Source: JAFMPW01 sp041743085
Lineage (GTDB): Bacteria > Bacteroidota > Bacteroidia > Flavobacteriales > Flavobacteriaceae
Reading direction: 5' to 3'
Length of the DNA: 64,000 bases
Assembly: GCA_041743085.1 (NCBI GenBank)
Contig: JBGTNL010000116.1
Coordinates: 24,644 to 88,643, forward strand
Shown here piece by piece: positions 8,997 to 16,891 of this stretch. The notes under the pieces were generated by a model. That model ran no database searches. It saw only the letters and a list, made by a program, of their open reading frames with translations, and was not told the origin of the DNA. The stretch's first letter is position 1, and every line of letters begins with the position of its first letter. Made by a program: the position numbers and the translations under genes.

Positions 8997-9706
8997 TGGA
9001 TTTTTCGAAACGCAATACCGAAAAAGAGTTGATGGACGACCCGGAGATTCACAAAACCGTCCTGAAGCAGGTGTTTAAGGATATCAACAGGGCGAACAGA
9101 CTCCTGGGGGGGAACCGAATTACTATAAAGGCCATAGCCCGGATCCTCAAAGATTATCCCAGGGAAGAATATACCCTTATAGATGTCGGGTGTGGAGATG
9201 GGAGTATGTTGAGAGCCATAGCAAAATATCGCAGGGAAGAAAATATAAAACTGAATTTGGTGGGGATAGACTTCAGTGAGCAGGCCCTGGCTATTGCAAA
9301 GGAACTATCGTCAAAGTATCCGGAAATTAGCTACATCAGGGAAGATATTCTGACCCTTTCTCCAGACAATACCGGTTGCGATATTTTGCTTTGTACCCTG
9401 ACCATGCATCATTTTAATAATAACCAAATCCGGGTTTTCTTAAAAAAATTTACCGCCATGGCTGCTATGGGCGTAGTGATCAATGACTTACAAAGAAGTA
9501 GGCGGGCATACTATCTTTTTAAGGTCTTTAGTACTATTTTTATGCGCACCGATATTGCAAAACACGATGGTTGTATTTCCATATTAAGCGGTTTTACATT
9601 GAACGAATTGAAGAAATTTTCAACGTTGCTTCCCGGGGTAGAGCATACTATAAAATGGAAGTGGGCCTTCAGGTATGTATGGGTGATGCGGACAGATCGA
9701 CTATAG
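8996..9706 (+). CDS. SAM-dependent methyltransferase, PKS cluster gene 2
   Basis: A 236-residue class I methyltransferase: motif I is LIDVGCGDGSMLRAIAK, followed by LNLVGIDFSEQALAIAKE (acidic residue binding the SAM ribose) and DILLCTLTMHHF (motif IV region). It is translationally coupled to the flavoprotein upstream and ends 3 nt before the type III PKS start. Most likely it O- or C-methylates the polyketide product. The acceptor atom cannot be told from sequence. Length is normal for a stand-alone small-molecule methyltransferase. Confidence 0.88.
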   Translation: MDFSKRNTEKELMDDPEIHKTVLKQVFKDINRANRLLGGNRITIKAIARILKDYPREEYTLIDVGCGDGSMLRAIAKYRREENIKLNLVGIDFSEQALAIAKELSSKYPEISYIREDILTLSPDNTGCDILLCTLTMHHFNNNQIRVFLKKFTAMAAMGVVINDLQRSRRAYYLFKVFSTIFMRTDIAKHDGCISILSGFTLNELKKFSTLLPGVEHTIKWKWAFRYVWVMRTDRL

Positions 9707-9709
9707 ATA

Positions 9710-10765
9710 ATGAGTGAAGTAAAAATAGCAGGTGTTTCCAGGGAATTACCTCCTTTTAGCAGGAGTACGGCAGATATATTACCGTATGTTTCGGAATGGT
9801 TGAGTGGGCAGGACGAACGTTTTAAACGCAAGGTGCTTAAAATATTTGAAGGGGCGGCCGTGGATGTGCGCTATGGGATCATGGACATAGAAGAGGTCTT
9901 TACAGCCACCTCCTTTGAGGAAAAAAACGCGCAATACGTGCGGGAAGTAAAAAAGCTGGGGGCAAGTGCCTTGCAAAAGGCCCTGAAGCAGAATAACTGG
10001 GATCCGGAATCCCTGGATTACATCATTACGGTAAGTTGTACCGGGATCATGATCCCTTCCCTGGATGCCTATCTCATCAATGATCTGGGGTTACGACAAG
10101 ATATTGTGCGACTTCCGGTAACAGAAATGGGATGTGTGGCCGGAATTTCCGGAATGATCTACGCTGCCCAATTCCTGAGATTTAACCCGGGCAAAAGAGC
10201 CGCCGTGATCGCCGTTGAGAGTCCAACTGCAACCTTTCAGTTGAATGACTTTTCTATGGCTAATATGGTTAGTGCCGCAATATTTGGGGATGGAGCCGCT
10301 TGTGTGTTGCTTTCCTCTGAAAAAGACGCTCCGGGCCCCAAAATCATTGGCGAAGAAATGTATCATTTCAAAGATGCAACCCATCTTATGGGTTTTGATC
10401 TAAGTAATACCGGACTAAAAATGGTGTTAGATCCCGAAGTACCGGAAATGATTGCTAAGCATTTTGCCAAAATCATTCATCCCTTCCTTAAGAGGTATGA
10501 TACGGATATTGAAAGGGTGGATCATCTGATCTTCCATCCCGGGGGGAAGAAAATAGTGCAGATGGTAGAAGCGTTGTTCGGGCAGATGGATAAGAACATA
10601 GATGACACAAGGGAAACCCTGCGCCTGTACGGCAATATGAGTAGTGTAACCGTACTCTATGTTCTGGAACGTTTTTTAGCAAAAAAAATAAATAAGGGGG
10701 AACAAGGCTTACTTTTGAGTTTTGGTCCGGGTTTTTCGGCGCAAAGGATCCTGCTGGAATGGTAG
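9710..10765 (+). CDS. Type III polyketide synthase (chalcone synthase-like), PKS cluster gene 3
   Basis: A 351-residue chalcone/stilbene-synthase superfamily enzyme. The catalytic triad is complete: Cys142 in VTEMGCVAGISG, His276 in LIFHPGGKK and Asn309 in YGNMSSVTV. An upstream VSCTGIMIPSLDAYL segment is also typical. Type III synthases condense malonyl-CoA onto a starter without a carrier protein and yield pyrones, resorcinols or phloroglucinols. With a carrier protein and fatty-acid-type enzymes encoded beside it, a long-chain acyl starter and an alkylresorcinol or alkylpyrone product are the best guess. It is the centre of a same-strand cluster running from 7875 to 14003. Confidence 0.93.
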   Translation: MSEVKIAGVSRELPPFSRSTADILPYVSEWLSGQDERFKRKVLKIFEGAAVDVRYGIMDIEEVFTATSFEEKNAQYVREVKKLGASALQKALKQNNWDPESLDYIITVSCTGIMIPSLDAYLINDLGLRQDIVRLPVTEMGCVAGISGMIYAAQFLRFNPGKRAAVIAVESPTATFQLNDFSMANMVSAAIFGDGAACVLLSSEKDAPGPKIIGEEMYHFKDATHLMGFDLSNTGLKMVLDPEVPEMIAKHFAKIIHPFLKRYDTDIERVDHLIFHPGGKKIVQMVEALFGQMDKNIDDTRETLRLYGNMSSVTVLYVLERFLAKKINKGEQGLLLSFGPGFSAQRILLEW

Positions 10766-10865
10766 GCCGCCTCCAGTTCTCTCCCACGATCGGCAGGGAG
10801 AGTATTAGGTTGCCTACCTTAAAAAAATTGATGGGGCCCCTTATAGATTGTTAGCATTTTCGGTG

Positions 10866-11699
10866 ATGAATACTAAAAAAGGTAGTGATCCTTCCCGCCA
10901 TGGGGGACGTGCTACAGGTGATGAGGGCAGCTTTGCCCTTATTCTGGGCGGGAGTAAAGGATTGGGCCTGGCAACGGCAATGAAGCTGGCGAGGCATGGG
11001 TATAATATCATAGTGGTTCACCGTGATAGGAGGGCGGATCTTCCGGTGATTAAGACCGCATTCCATGAAATTGAATCCTTTGGGATACAATTCATCAGCT
11101 ATAATATGGATGCCACCAACCCGGAAAGCAGAAGGAAAATGTTAATGGATATGAGAAGGAAATTATCCGGAAAGAAAAAAATAAGAGTGTTGGTGCACAG
11201 TATCGCCAAGGGCAATTTGAAGCCACTGCATTCCAAAGGAAATAAGGCATTGGACTATCAGGATTTTATGATTACAATGAACGCTATGGCCATTAGCTTG
11301 TTTGATTGGACCAAGGCACTGGTAAAGGAAAAATTATTTGCAAGAGATACCAGAATTATTTCTTTTACAAGCGAGGGCAACAGTAAAGTGCTGCCGAATT
11401 ATGCTGCAGTTTCCGTTGCCAAAGCGGGCTTGGAAGCCATAACGAGAAGTATAGCCGTGGAATTCGCGCCTTTTGGGATTAAGGCCAATTGCATCCAGGC
11501 CGGGGTTACGATTACCGAATCATTTAAGATGATCCCTCAAAGCGAAAAAATTGCGGCGGCAGCGTTAAAGCGAAATCCCAGTGGCCGGCTTACACGGCCC
11601 GAGGACGTAGCAAATGTCGTTTACTTGCTTTGTACGGATGAAGCCGAATGGATCACAGGCACAATCATTGCGGTGGATGGAGGTGAAAGATTGCAGTAG
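10866..11699 (+). CDS. FabL/FabI-like enoyl-ACP reductase (SDR), PKS cluster gene 4
   Basis: A short-chain dehydrogenase of about 277 residues. The cofactor loop is LILGGSKGLGLATA, and the active-site region NYAAVSVAKAGLEAITRS has Tyr and Lys spaced by six residues (YxxxxxxK), as in FabI and FabL enoyl-ACP reductases, not the YxxxK of classical ketoreductases. VHSIAKGNLKPL and the C-terminal TGTIIAVDGGERL also fit FabL. It would reduce enoyl-ACP in a dedicated acyl-chain pathway. I prefer ATG 10866 (MNTKKGSD); the open frame extends upstream to TTG 10848. Confidence 0.82.
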   Translation: MNTKKGSDPSRHGGRATGDEGSFALILGGSKGLGLATAMKLARHGYNIIVVHRDRRADLPVIKTAFHEIESFGIQFISYNMDATNPESRRKMLMDMRRKLSGKKKIRVLVHSIAKGNLKPLHSKGNKALDYQDFMITMNAMAISLFDWTKALVKEKLFARDTRIISFTSEGNSKVLPNYAAVSVAKAGLEAITRSIAVEFAPFGIKANCIQAGVTITESFKMIPQSEKIAAAALKRNPSGRLTRPEDVANVVYLLCTDEAEWITGTIIAVDGGERLQ

Positions 11700-11794
11700 T
11701 TTTTTCCTTTTGTCATTAGAACGACCCGGGGAGGAAACATCCGGAGGAGGTGACGGACAAAGTTGCGATGGCTAATTGATATAAGAGTCACTTA

Positions 11795-12250
11795 ATGGAA
11801 TACGAAGCAATTATAAAAAATCTGCCATATTCACATCCTTTCTTATTTGTAGATGAGCTAAGTTACGTTGACAATGAAGGGGCTAAAGGCAGTTTTACCT
11901 TTCGGAAAGAGCTGGACTTCTACAGAGGTCATTTTAAGCGGCATCCGGTAACGCCTGGGGTTATCCTGACAGAGTGCTGTGCCCAAATAGGGTTGGTGTG
12001 TTTGGGGATTTATTTGTCCGCGGAGATCACAACCAATAAAATGCCTGATGGCGGTTCTGTGGTTTTAAGCAGTGCGGAGATGGAGTTTTATCATGCCGTC
12101 TATCCCGGGGAAAAGGTACATGTGAAGTCGGAAAAAGTGTATTATCGATTTAAAAAACTCAAATGTAATGTAAAAATGTACAATCAGAATAACGAACTCG
12201 TCTGTAAAGGAGTGCTTTCAGGAATGCTAACTACTAATGATCATGGATAG
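11795..12250 (+). CDS. FabZ-like 3-hydroxyacyl-ACP dehydratase, PKS cluster gene 5
   Basis: A 151-residue hotdog-fold protein. LPYSHPFLFVDEL is followed by FYRGHFKRHPVTPGVI and LTECCAQIG, which supplies the catalytic His in GHF and the catalytic Glu in TECCAQ in the FabZ arrangement. It should dehydrate a 3-hydroxyacyl chain carried by the cluster's ACP. It overlaps the ketosynthase start by a few bases, so the two are translationally coupled. Length is normal for FabZ. Confidence 0.88.
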   Translation: MEYEAIIKNLPYSHPFLFVDELSYVDNEGAKGSFTFRKELDFYRGHFKRHPVTPGVILTECCAQIGLVCLGIYLSAEITTNKMPDGGSVVLSSAEMEFYHAVYPGEKVHVKSEKVYYRFKKLKCNVKMYNQNNELVCKGVLSGMLTTNDHG

Positions 12251-13517
12251 AAGGGTGGTGGTAACCGGCATGGGTATCTGTGCACCGAATGGAGTTGGGT
12301 TGCCAGATTTTATCAAAAACCTGGACTGTGGAACCAGCGGCATCAGGTTTCACCAGCAGCTTTCCGATCTTAATTTTGGGTGTCAGGTTGCCGGAAAACC
12401 GGAACTCAAGGAAAATGATATAAAAAATTACTTTACCCCCTTGCAACTAAAGGGATTAAACGCCAGTGGCCTCGTTTACGGAGTCATTGCCGGGACCGAT
12501 GCCTGGACGGATGCCGGCTTAGACAAAGCGCCTGTGGAAGAGCCCTTTTGGGACAGCGGTATTATTTTCGGGACGGGTATCCTTGGAGTTGATAAATTCA
12601 GGGAAGCCATTCATTTGGTAGATGAGGGGAATGTCCGCCGGTTGGGCAGCACCTCGGTCATACAAACGATGGCCAGTGGCATCAGTGCCTTTTTAGGGGG
12701 TATCTTAGGCTGTGGGAACCAGGTCACTACCAATTCTTCTGCCTGCACAACGGGAACGGAAGGTATACTGATGGCCTACGACCGTATAAGTTCGGGAAAG
12801 GCTGAAAGAATGCTGGCCGGTAGTTGTGGTGACAGCGGGCCTTATATTTGGGGTGGTTTTGATGCCATGCGGGTATTGCCAAGAAACTACAACGAGGATC
12901 CCGTATCGGCAAGCAGGCCAATGAGTGCCTCTGCGGCAGGTTTTGTGCCTGGGAGTGGAGCGGGAGCCCTAGTGCTCGAATCGCTGGAAAGTGCTGTAGG
13001 ACGAGGAGCAGGGATATATGCCGAAGTCCTGGGTGGCGCAGTCAACAGTGGGGGGCAAAGGGCAGAGGGCAGCATGACCGCTCCTAACAATTCGGCAGTG
13101 CAGCGCTGTATTAAAGAAGCCATGGAAAATGCGGGCGTTACCGCGTCCGGTATAGACGGTATTAACGGACACCTTACCGCCACGGCCAAGGACGCCGTGG
13201 AAATAGCCAATTGGACAAGTGCCCTGGACCGCTCCGGAAGCAACTTTCCTTATATAAATTCCTTTAAGGGGTTATTGGGTCATTGTCTGGCCGCCGCGGG
13301 AAGTATTGAATGCGTGGCAACTTTGCTGCAACTAAAAGAACAGCGGTTTTTTGGAAATTTGAATTGTGAGGACCTGCATCCGGAAATTGCAAATCTTGTG
13401 GACCCGGAGCGGATTCCTTTGAAGTCGTTCGATTATTCCCCAAAAATTCTGGCAAAAGCAAGTTTTGGTTTTGGCGATGTAAACGCATGTGTTATTTTTA
13501 AGGCTTTTAAAAACTGA
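12243..13517 (+). CDS. Beta-ketoacyl-ACP synthase (KAS I/II type), PKS cluster gene 6
   Basis: A ketosynthase of about 424 residues, starting RRVVVTGMGICAPNG. The nucleophile is in TTNSSACTTGTEG (Cys present), one catalytic His is in NGHLTATAKDAVE and the second in LLGHCLAAAGSIE, so all three catalytic residues are kept. The usual HGTST is replaced by GHLTAT, which marks it as a divergent member and not housekeeping FabF. It would elongate the ACP-bound chain before transfer to the type III PKS. Two starts are possible, ATG 12237 and ATG 12243; both overlap the dehydratase gene end. Confidence 0.88.
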   Translation: MDRRVVVTGMGICAPNGVGLPDFIKNLDCGTSGIRFHQQLSDLNFGCQVAGKPELKENDIKNYFTPLQLKGLNASGLVYGVIAGTDAWTDAGLDKAPVEEPFWDSGIIFGTGILGVDKFREAIHLVDEGNVRRLGSTSVIQTMASGISAFLGGILGCGNQVTTNSSACTTGTEGILMAYDRISSGKAERMLAGSCGDSGPYIWGGFDAMRVLPRNYNEDPVSASRPMSASAAGFVPGSGAGALVLESLESAVGRGAGIYAEVLGGAVNSGGQRAEGSMTAPNNSAVQRCIKEAMENAGVTASGIDGINGHLTATAKDAVEIANWTSALDRSGSNFPYINSFKGLLGHCLAAAGSIECVATLLQLKEQRFFGNLNCEDLHPEIANLVDPERIPLKSFDYSPKILAKASFGFGDVNACVIFKAFKN

Positions 13518-13711
13518 TTTGAAATACGGAAGTGCTAAGTCCCTGACAGCGGTTGACCGTTGGGAATCCCGTGGGTGGTATACAGGCCCGGGAGGGTAGA
13601 AAAATGAATACTTCTGTTAAATTTAAAGTTTAAAACGGTCAGTGGCATTCGGAGAAATTCAATATAAAAACTTTTTTACCCCGTTGTAAACATTTTTAGA
13701 ATTATCTTCCA

Positions 13712-13743
13712 AATAACCCAATAACCCAATAACCCAATAACCC
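13712..13743 (+). repeat. Four tandem copies of the 8-mer AATAACCC
   Basis: AATAACCC is repeated exactly four times and ends 5 nt before the ATG of the acyl carrier protein gene. It occupies the place where a ribosome-binding site would sit, and no purine-rich site is seen there. Single related units occur elsewhere (about 16301 and 29148). Confidence 0.9.
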
Positions 13744-13748
13744 CGTTT

Positions 13749-14003
13749 ATGGTCAAGGAAGAGCACTATCAGCAATTGAAAACTATTATACAACCATACC
13801 TGCCGGAAGATGTAGCGGTAGAGGACATAACTAAAGAGAGTCATTTTATCAACGAACTTAACATCAATTCCGCCAACCTGGTGGATATTGTATTGGACGT
13901 GGAAGATGCTTTCGACATTGTGTTCGAGAATGAAGACATGGATCAGATGCAGACGGTGCATGACGCCCTTGCCATTATTGAACTGAAACTTGCCGGCACC
14001 TAG
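13749..14003 (+). CDS. Acyl carrier protein with atypical attachment motif, PKS cluster gene 7
   Basis: An 84-residue acidic, helical protein of ACP length. The helix-II segment reads NELNINSANLVDIVLDVEDAF. The phosphopantetheine site is predicted at Ser41 inside INSANLV in place of the classical DSLDxVE. Related carrier proteins with this altered motif occur in Bacteroidota lipid and pigment clusters. It should carry the acyl chain for the ketosynthase, dehydratase and enoyl reductase encoded just upstream. A tandem 8-mer repeat lies directly before the ATG and a long hairpin follows at 14073. Confidence 0.85.
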   Translation: MVKEEHYQQLKTIIQPYLPEDVAVEDITKESHFINELNINSANLVDIVLDVEDAFDIVFENEDMDQMQTVHDALAIIELKLAGT

Positions 14004-14072
14004 GCGATAGCCAGTGCTGCTCAATTGGCCCGGGGAAAAGCAAATACGGTAACTATTTTTATTAGTGGAACC

Positions 14073-14114
14073 CCATTTTAACAATCCCGCTTTTTAGCGG
14101 GAGCGGTTAAAATG
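14073..14114 (+). terminator. Long hairpin after the ACP gene, probable cluster terminator
   Basis: A 10 bp perfect outer stem CCATTTTAAC (14073-14082) pairs with GTTAAAATGG (14105-14114) and encloses an inner CCCGC/GCGGG stem around TTTTTA. It is 70 nt downstream of the acp stop and is the first strong hairpin after the polyketide cluster. It lacks a clear T-tract, so it could instead be a repeat element. Confidence 0.5.
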
Positions 14115-14153
14115 GATGGTTGAACTAACCCCGCTTTTTCAGTGGGACTAGCT

Positions 14154-14202
14154 TTAATCGAAAAGAATTGCTCGCAGCTTGCTGCGGGGTTTCCTGTGAA
14201 AT
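14154..14202 (+). repeat. Repeat family C, copy 1 (GCAGCTTGCTGC hairpin)
   Basis: About 49 bp starting TTAATCGAAAAGAATT and containing the hairpin CGCAGCTTGCTGCGGGG. A near-identical inverted copy lies at 41196-41244. Non-coding on both sides. It looks like a small REP-type palindromic element. Confidence 0.8.
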
Positions 14203-14312
14203 GTCATTCCCGCAAAAGCGGGAATCCAAATGACGGAATTTCGTTTTTCGACCTTTAGGTCGAAATAAAACCAGCGAAACCTGTGCCGGGCCTGTAGAGG
14301 TATACCCCTGTA

Positions 14313-14364
14313 GCCTGCAGGCAGGGATAGTTGCCCGCCAGAGGCGGGTAAACTTTCAAGAAAT
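14313..14364 (+). repeat. Repeat family B, copy 1 (GCCTGC...GCAGGC element)
   Basis: About 52 bp: GCCTGCAGGCAGGGATAG followed by TTGCCCGCCAGAGGCGGG (second hairpin) and TAAACTTTCAAGAAAT. A second copy is at 33942-33997 in the same orientation. The two inverted repeats suggest a REP-like element. Confidence 0.82.
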
Positions 14365-14534
14365 TTTTTATTGCCATTTATTCGGGGATTGGTATGAACC
14401 GGCCCTGGATCGAACTCCGAATTGTTAAATTTACCCAATGGTGGCAGGTGATCCGCAGTTATGTCCTAAACATGCTCCATATTTCAACTTCGGGCACACA
14501 TCCGGAAGAACGAATTACTTCGGTTCAAAAAAAT

Positions 14535-15452
14535 TTAACCCGATTTCGGTTTTTCTTCCTCCCCGGAGCCCCTTTCAATCCTTACGGGAAATCCGCTTTC
14601 TCCACCGTATAATTTGATTTCCTGGATATCCGCAGGCATTGAATATCCGGCTTCTTCCAATGCCTCCTTAACATTCCTCACCACATTTCCTTTGGTGATA
14701 AGGGCTGCACGCCTGAAATCCATGGTATCTACCCAGAAAAAAACCTTCAGGTTAACAGTGCTGGTAGCCAACTCTTCTGCTATTACAAAATTTTCATGTA
14801 TATCATCCTCTATCACATTAGGCTCCCTGCGGAGCGCTTCCATCACGGTTTTCTTTGCGCCTTCGATATTGTCTTCATAGGCGATCCCCACAACAAAGTC
14901 CCATCGGAAAAAACCATCCTCGGTAAAATTTGTAACGGGTTCCGTCAAAACGTCGCTGTTTGGGATGTATACATCCTTTCCGTCAAATGTTTTCAATTTG
15001 GTATATCGAAATTCCAGTGCCTTGACCTTTCCGAAGTTATCGCCAATCTCAACAGTATCATTAACATCAAAGGGCCTGCTGAAGGCCAGAATGATACCCG
15101 CTATGAAATTTTCCCCGATATCCTTAAAAGCAAATCCGAGAACAACTGCACTTGCCCCTGCCGCAGTGAGTATACCTGTGGCTATTCCACCCAGACCGGC
15201 GGCCCGTAAAGCCATCATAATAGCTATAATAATGAGGGTGTATTTGATAGCCTGCCCTAAAAACCGGCTCATCAACGGATCGCTTGTTTTTTTGGAAATC
15301 CTTTTTCGGGCAAATTGGCCTATCCATGAACTGATTAAAATGCCCAGCACAATGATTAGGATCCCAAGGCCTATTCCCGGTAATTGTTCAATTAACTGAT
15401 CATAAAAGTTCCTTAGTGATTCCGATATGGAAGTGGTTTCGTCTTGCATCAT
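14535..15452 (-). CDS. Small-conductance mechanosensitive channel, MscS family
   Basis: A 305-residue inner-membrane protein. Hydrophobic helices occur near residues 25-45, 67-85 and 90-125; the last is the pore helix with GASAVVLGFAFKDIGENFIAG. The cytoplasmic beta domain follows (RPFDVNDTVEIGDNFGKV, YIPNSDVLTEPVTNF), then an alpha/beta domain and a charged tail. This is the classical MscS layout for release of solutes on osmotic down-shock. It is a single gene on the minus strand, convergent with the polyketide cluster. Confidence 0.93.
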   Translation of the reverse strand: MMQDETTSISESLRNFYDQLIEQLPGIGLGILIIVLGILISSWIGQFARKRISKKTSDPLMSRFLGQAIKYTLIIIAIMMALRAAGLGGIATGILTAAGASAVVLGFAFKDIGENFIAGIILAFSRPFDVNDTVEIGDNFGKVKALEFRYTKLKTFDGKDVYIPNSDVLTEPVTNFTEDGFFRWDFVVGIAYEDNIEGAKKTVMEALRREPNVIEDDIHENFVIAEELATSTVNLKVFFWVDTMDFRRAALITKGNVVRNVKEALEEAGYSMPADIQEIKLYGGESGFPVRIERGSGEEEKPKSG

Positions 15453-16526
15453 CCTAATTCTATTTCTGTTATTTTCCTGTCTGCCGTTACGGCTACGTAT
15501 TAAAACCCAAACGCCAGTTCCTGAAGGACTGTACTTTGCAGACTTTCTTGCACAAGTTTACGAAATCGAAGTTTAAAAATGATGCTGTTACAGCCATCCG
15601 GTTAAAAGTATTGCATTAGGGGCTACTATTTGGGTTTTCCGGGCAAAAGGCCATGCGTATTGAAAACCAGGCGATGATGAAAACTCGTTTTAAATTATTG
15701 TTGTCCGGTAATACCAAAACTGCAAGTATATGGGGCGTTCCCATTATACTTGTTATCCAAGGGCTTGTTTTTCATACATTGCCAACAAGTATGAACGTAC
15801 CTTTGGCAGCTGAAATCAACTATATGATTTCGGTTGGTCACGATCCAGTCTTACGTCTTATGTCTTGTAGCGCAGCGGTCTTACGTCTTTAACCGGACAT
15901 TAGTGGTTTTAAATATAAACATTATAAGGTCCCCGAACCCTTAAATTTTGATTTGGGAAAAATCGTTCCTGTTCACGGAACAGATATCTTGAAATCTCGT
16001 TATGGTTTCGTTTTTCCTCTAAAATAAATGCAAATTCAGCAAAACCCGGGGGGTCGTTTCCCAACTTTGTAAAAATGGAAGAGAAAAGAAAGAAGATAGG
16101 AATAAAATCAATATAATTTTTTTACGGAGTATATTTTCATTGGTCTCATTCGTTAGTTGAAACCCTGCCTAAAAGCGGCAGGCGGGTAGGCACTTTAGTG
16201 CAAGACTTTCGGTTTCTAAGAACATTTTGGCCATAATAGTTATTAGGTCATTGATTATTGAGTTATTAAGGCGTTCCGACTAAATAACGAACAACTTGGT
16301 AACCCAATAACCGTTGGCAATTCCATTGCTTTTCAAAACCTCCGCCATAGGACGGACAGGCATGGATTTTCAATCCATAGTGGTTTAGTCGGCAGCCATC
16401 AAAGTTACCATAATCCCGATTAACGATTAACCACCCAAAAATTCGATAGGTCGCAAAAATTCCTACAGAATTTCGTAACTTAAATGCAGTGAAAAATAGT
16501 AATTTGCGGGAGAGACTTTATACTAT
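15453..16526. other. 1.07 kb gene-free stretch carrying a MITE and short repeats
   Basis: No gene is supported. It contains MITE copy 1 (15696-15905). The rest is AT-rich with isolated inverted repeats, for example GCGGCAGGCGGGTAGG near 16170 and CCGCCATAGGACGG near 16345, and an AACCCAATAACC unit near 16301. The open frame across 15653-15892 is MITE sequence and not a gene. Confidence 0.7.
15687..15914 (+). mobile_element. MITE copy 1 with 9 bp target duplications
   Basis: Element 15696-15905 (210 bp) begins TATTGTTGTCCGGT and ends ACCGGACATTAGTG, giving imperfect 14 bp terminal inverted repeats with the core TGTCCGGT. It is flanked by GTTTTAAAT at 15687-15695 and 15906-15914, a 9 bp target-site duplication. 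No transposase is encoded. Copies 2 and 3 are at 29530 and 43021. Confidence 0.9.
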
Positions 16527-16883
16527 TTGAAAATGAAAAGATATAATCGGTTAGGCCTTGTGCTTGTATTATTACTTAGCGGTTCACTTTACCCGACCTA
16601 CGGGCAAGAGATTAAAAATGCGAAAAAACCGGTCATTAAGGTAAAGAAGAAAACAGTTATGGAGCAATATGAACCGGGAATGATCCTCACAGTGGACGAT
16701 CGTATCCGGCTTAAGAAGGAGCGGCTGGCCCTTATTCAAAAAAGGCGCCGGATCATTGATACCCTGGATATCTCCGACAGAAGGAAGCGAAGACTATTGG
16801 AGGAACTTTACGAGACCCCGTATTCCGATAGATGGGAACGCATTATAGCGGATATTGAATTTGAAAACGACGAAAAATATTAG
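16527..16883 (+). CDS. Small secreted protein, IIDTLDIS family (paralog 1)
   Basis: A 118-residue protein with a signal peptide (MKMKRYNRLGLVLVLLLSGS, cleavage probably after YGQ). The mature part is basic and helical. Its C-terminal section RRRIIDTLDISDRRKRRLL, then ELYETPYSDRWERII, is shared in order with the protein at 32758-33093 (RIIDTLDISENRRLKLI, DLYRNKESKRLSRIL). The two are paralogs. No function is known to me. It is preceded by a long non-coding region and is convergent with the ArsC-like gene 8 nt downstream. Confidence 0.75.
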   Translation: MKMKRYNRLGLVLVLLLSGSLYPTYGQEIKNAKKPVIKVKKKTVMEQYEPGMILTVDDRIRLKKERLALIQKRRRIIDTLDISDRRKRRLLEELYETPYSDRWERIIADIEFENDEKY

Positions 16884-16891
16884 CCATGGCT

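Larger units (their letters stand above)
14004..14534. other. Gene-free stretch dense in palindromes
   Basis: No credible coding sequence. It holds the hairpin at 14073-14114, a second palindrome at 14204-14234 (TCATTCCCGC with GCGGGAATCC), a small CGACCTTTAGGTCG hairpin and copies of two repeat families shared with other intergenic regions of the window (listed separately). Confidence 0.7.

Noticed and set aside
13712..13743. CRISPR-like array
   Set aside because: An 8 bp tandem repeat without spacers; no cas genes in the window.
7875..14003. Flexirubin or aryl-polyene cluster
   Set aside because: Those need several type II ketosynthases, thioesterase, acyltransferases and an aromatic ammonia lyase or AMP ligase; instead a chalcone-synthase-type enzyme is present.
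15653..15892. 79-codon open frame upstream of the first small secreted protein
   Set aside because: It lies almost wholly inside MITE copy 1; the same DNA in copies 2 and 3 is read in other frames or strands, so it is repeat sequence and not a gene.
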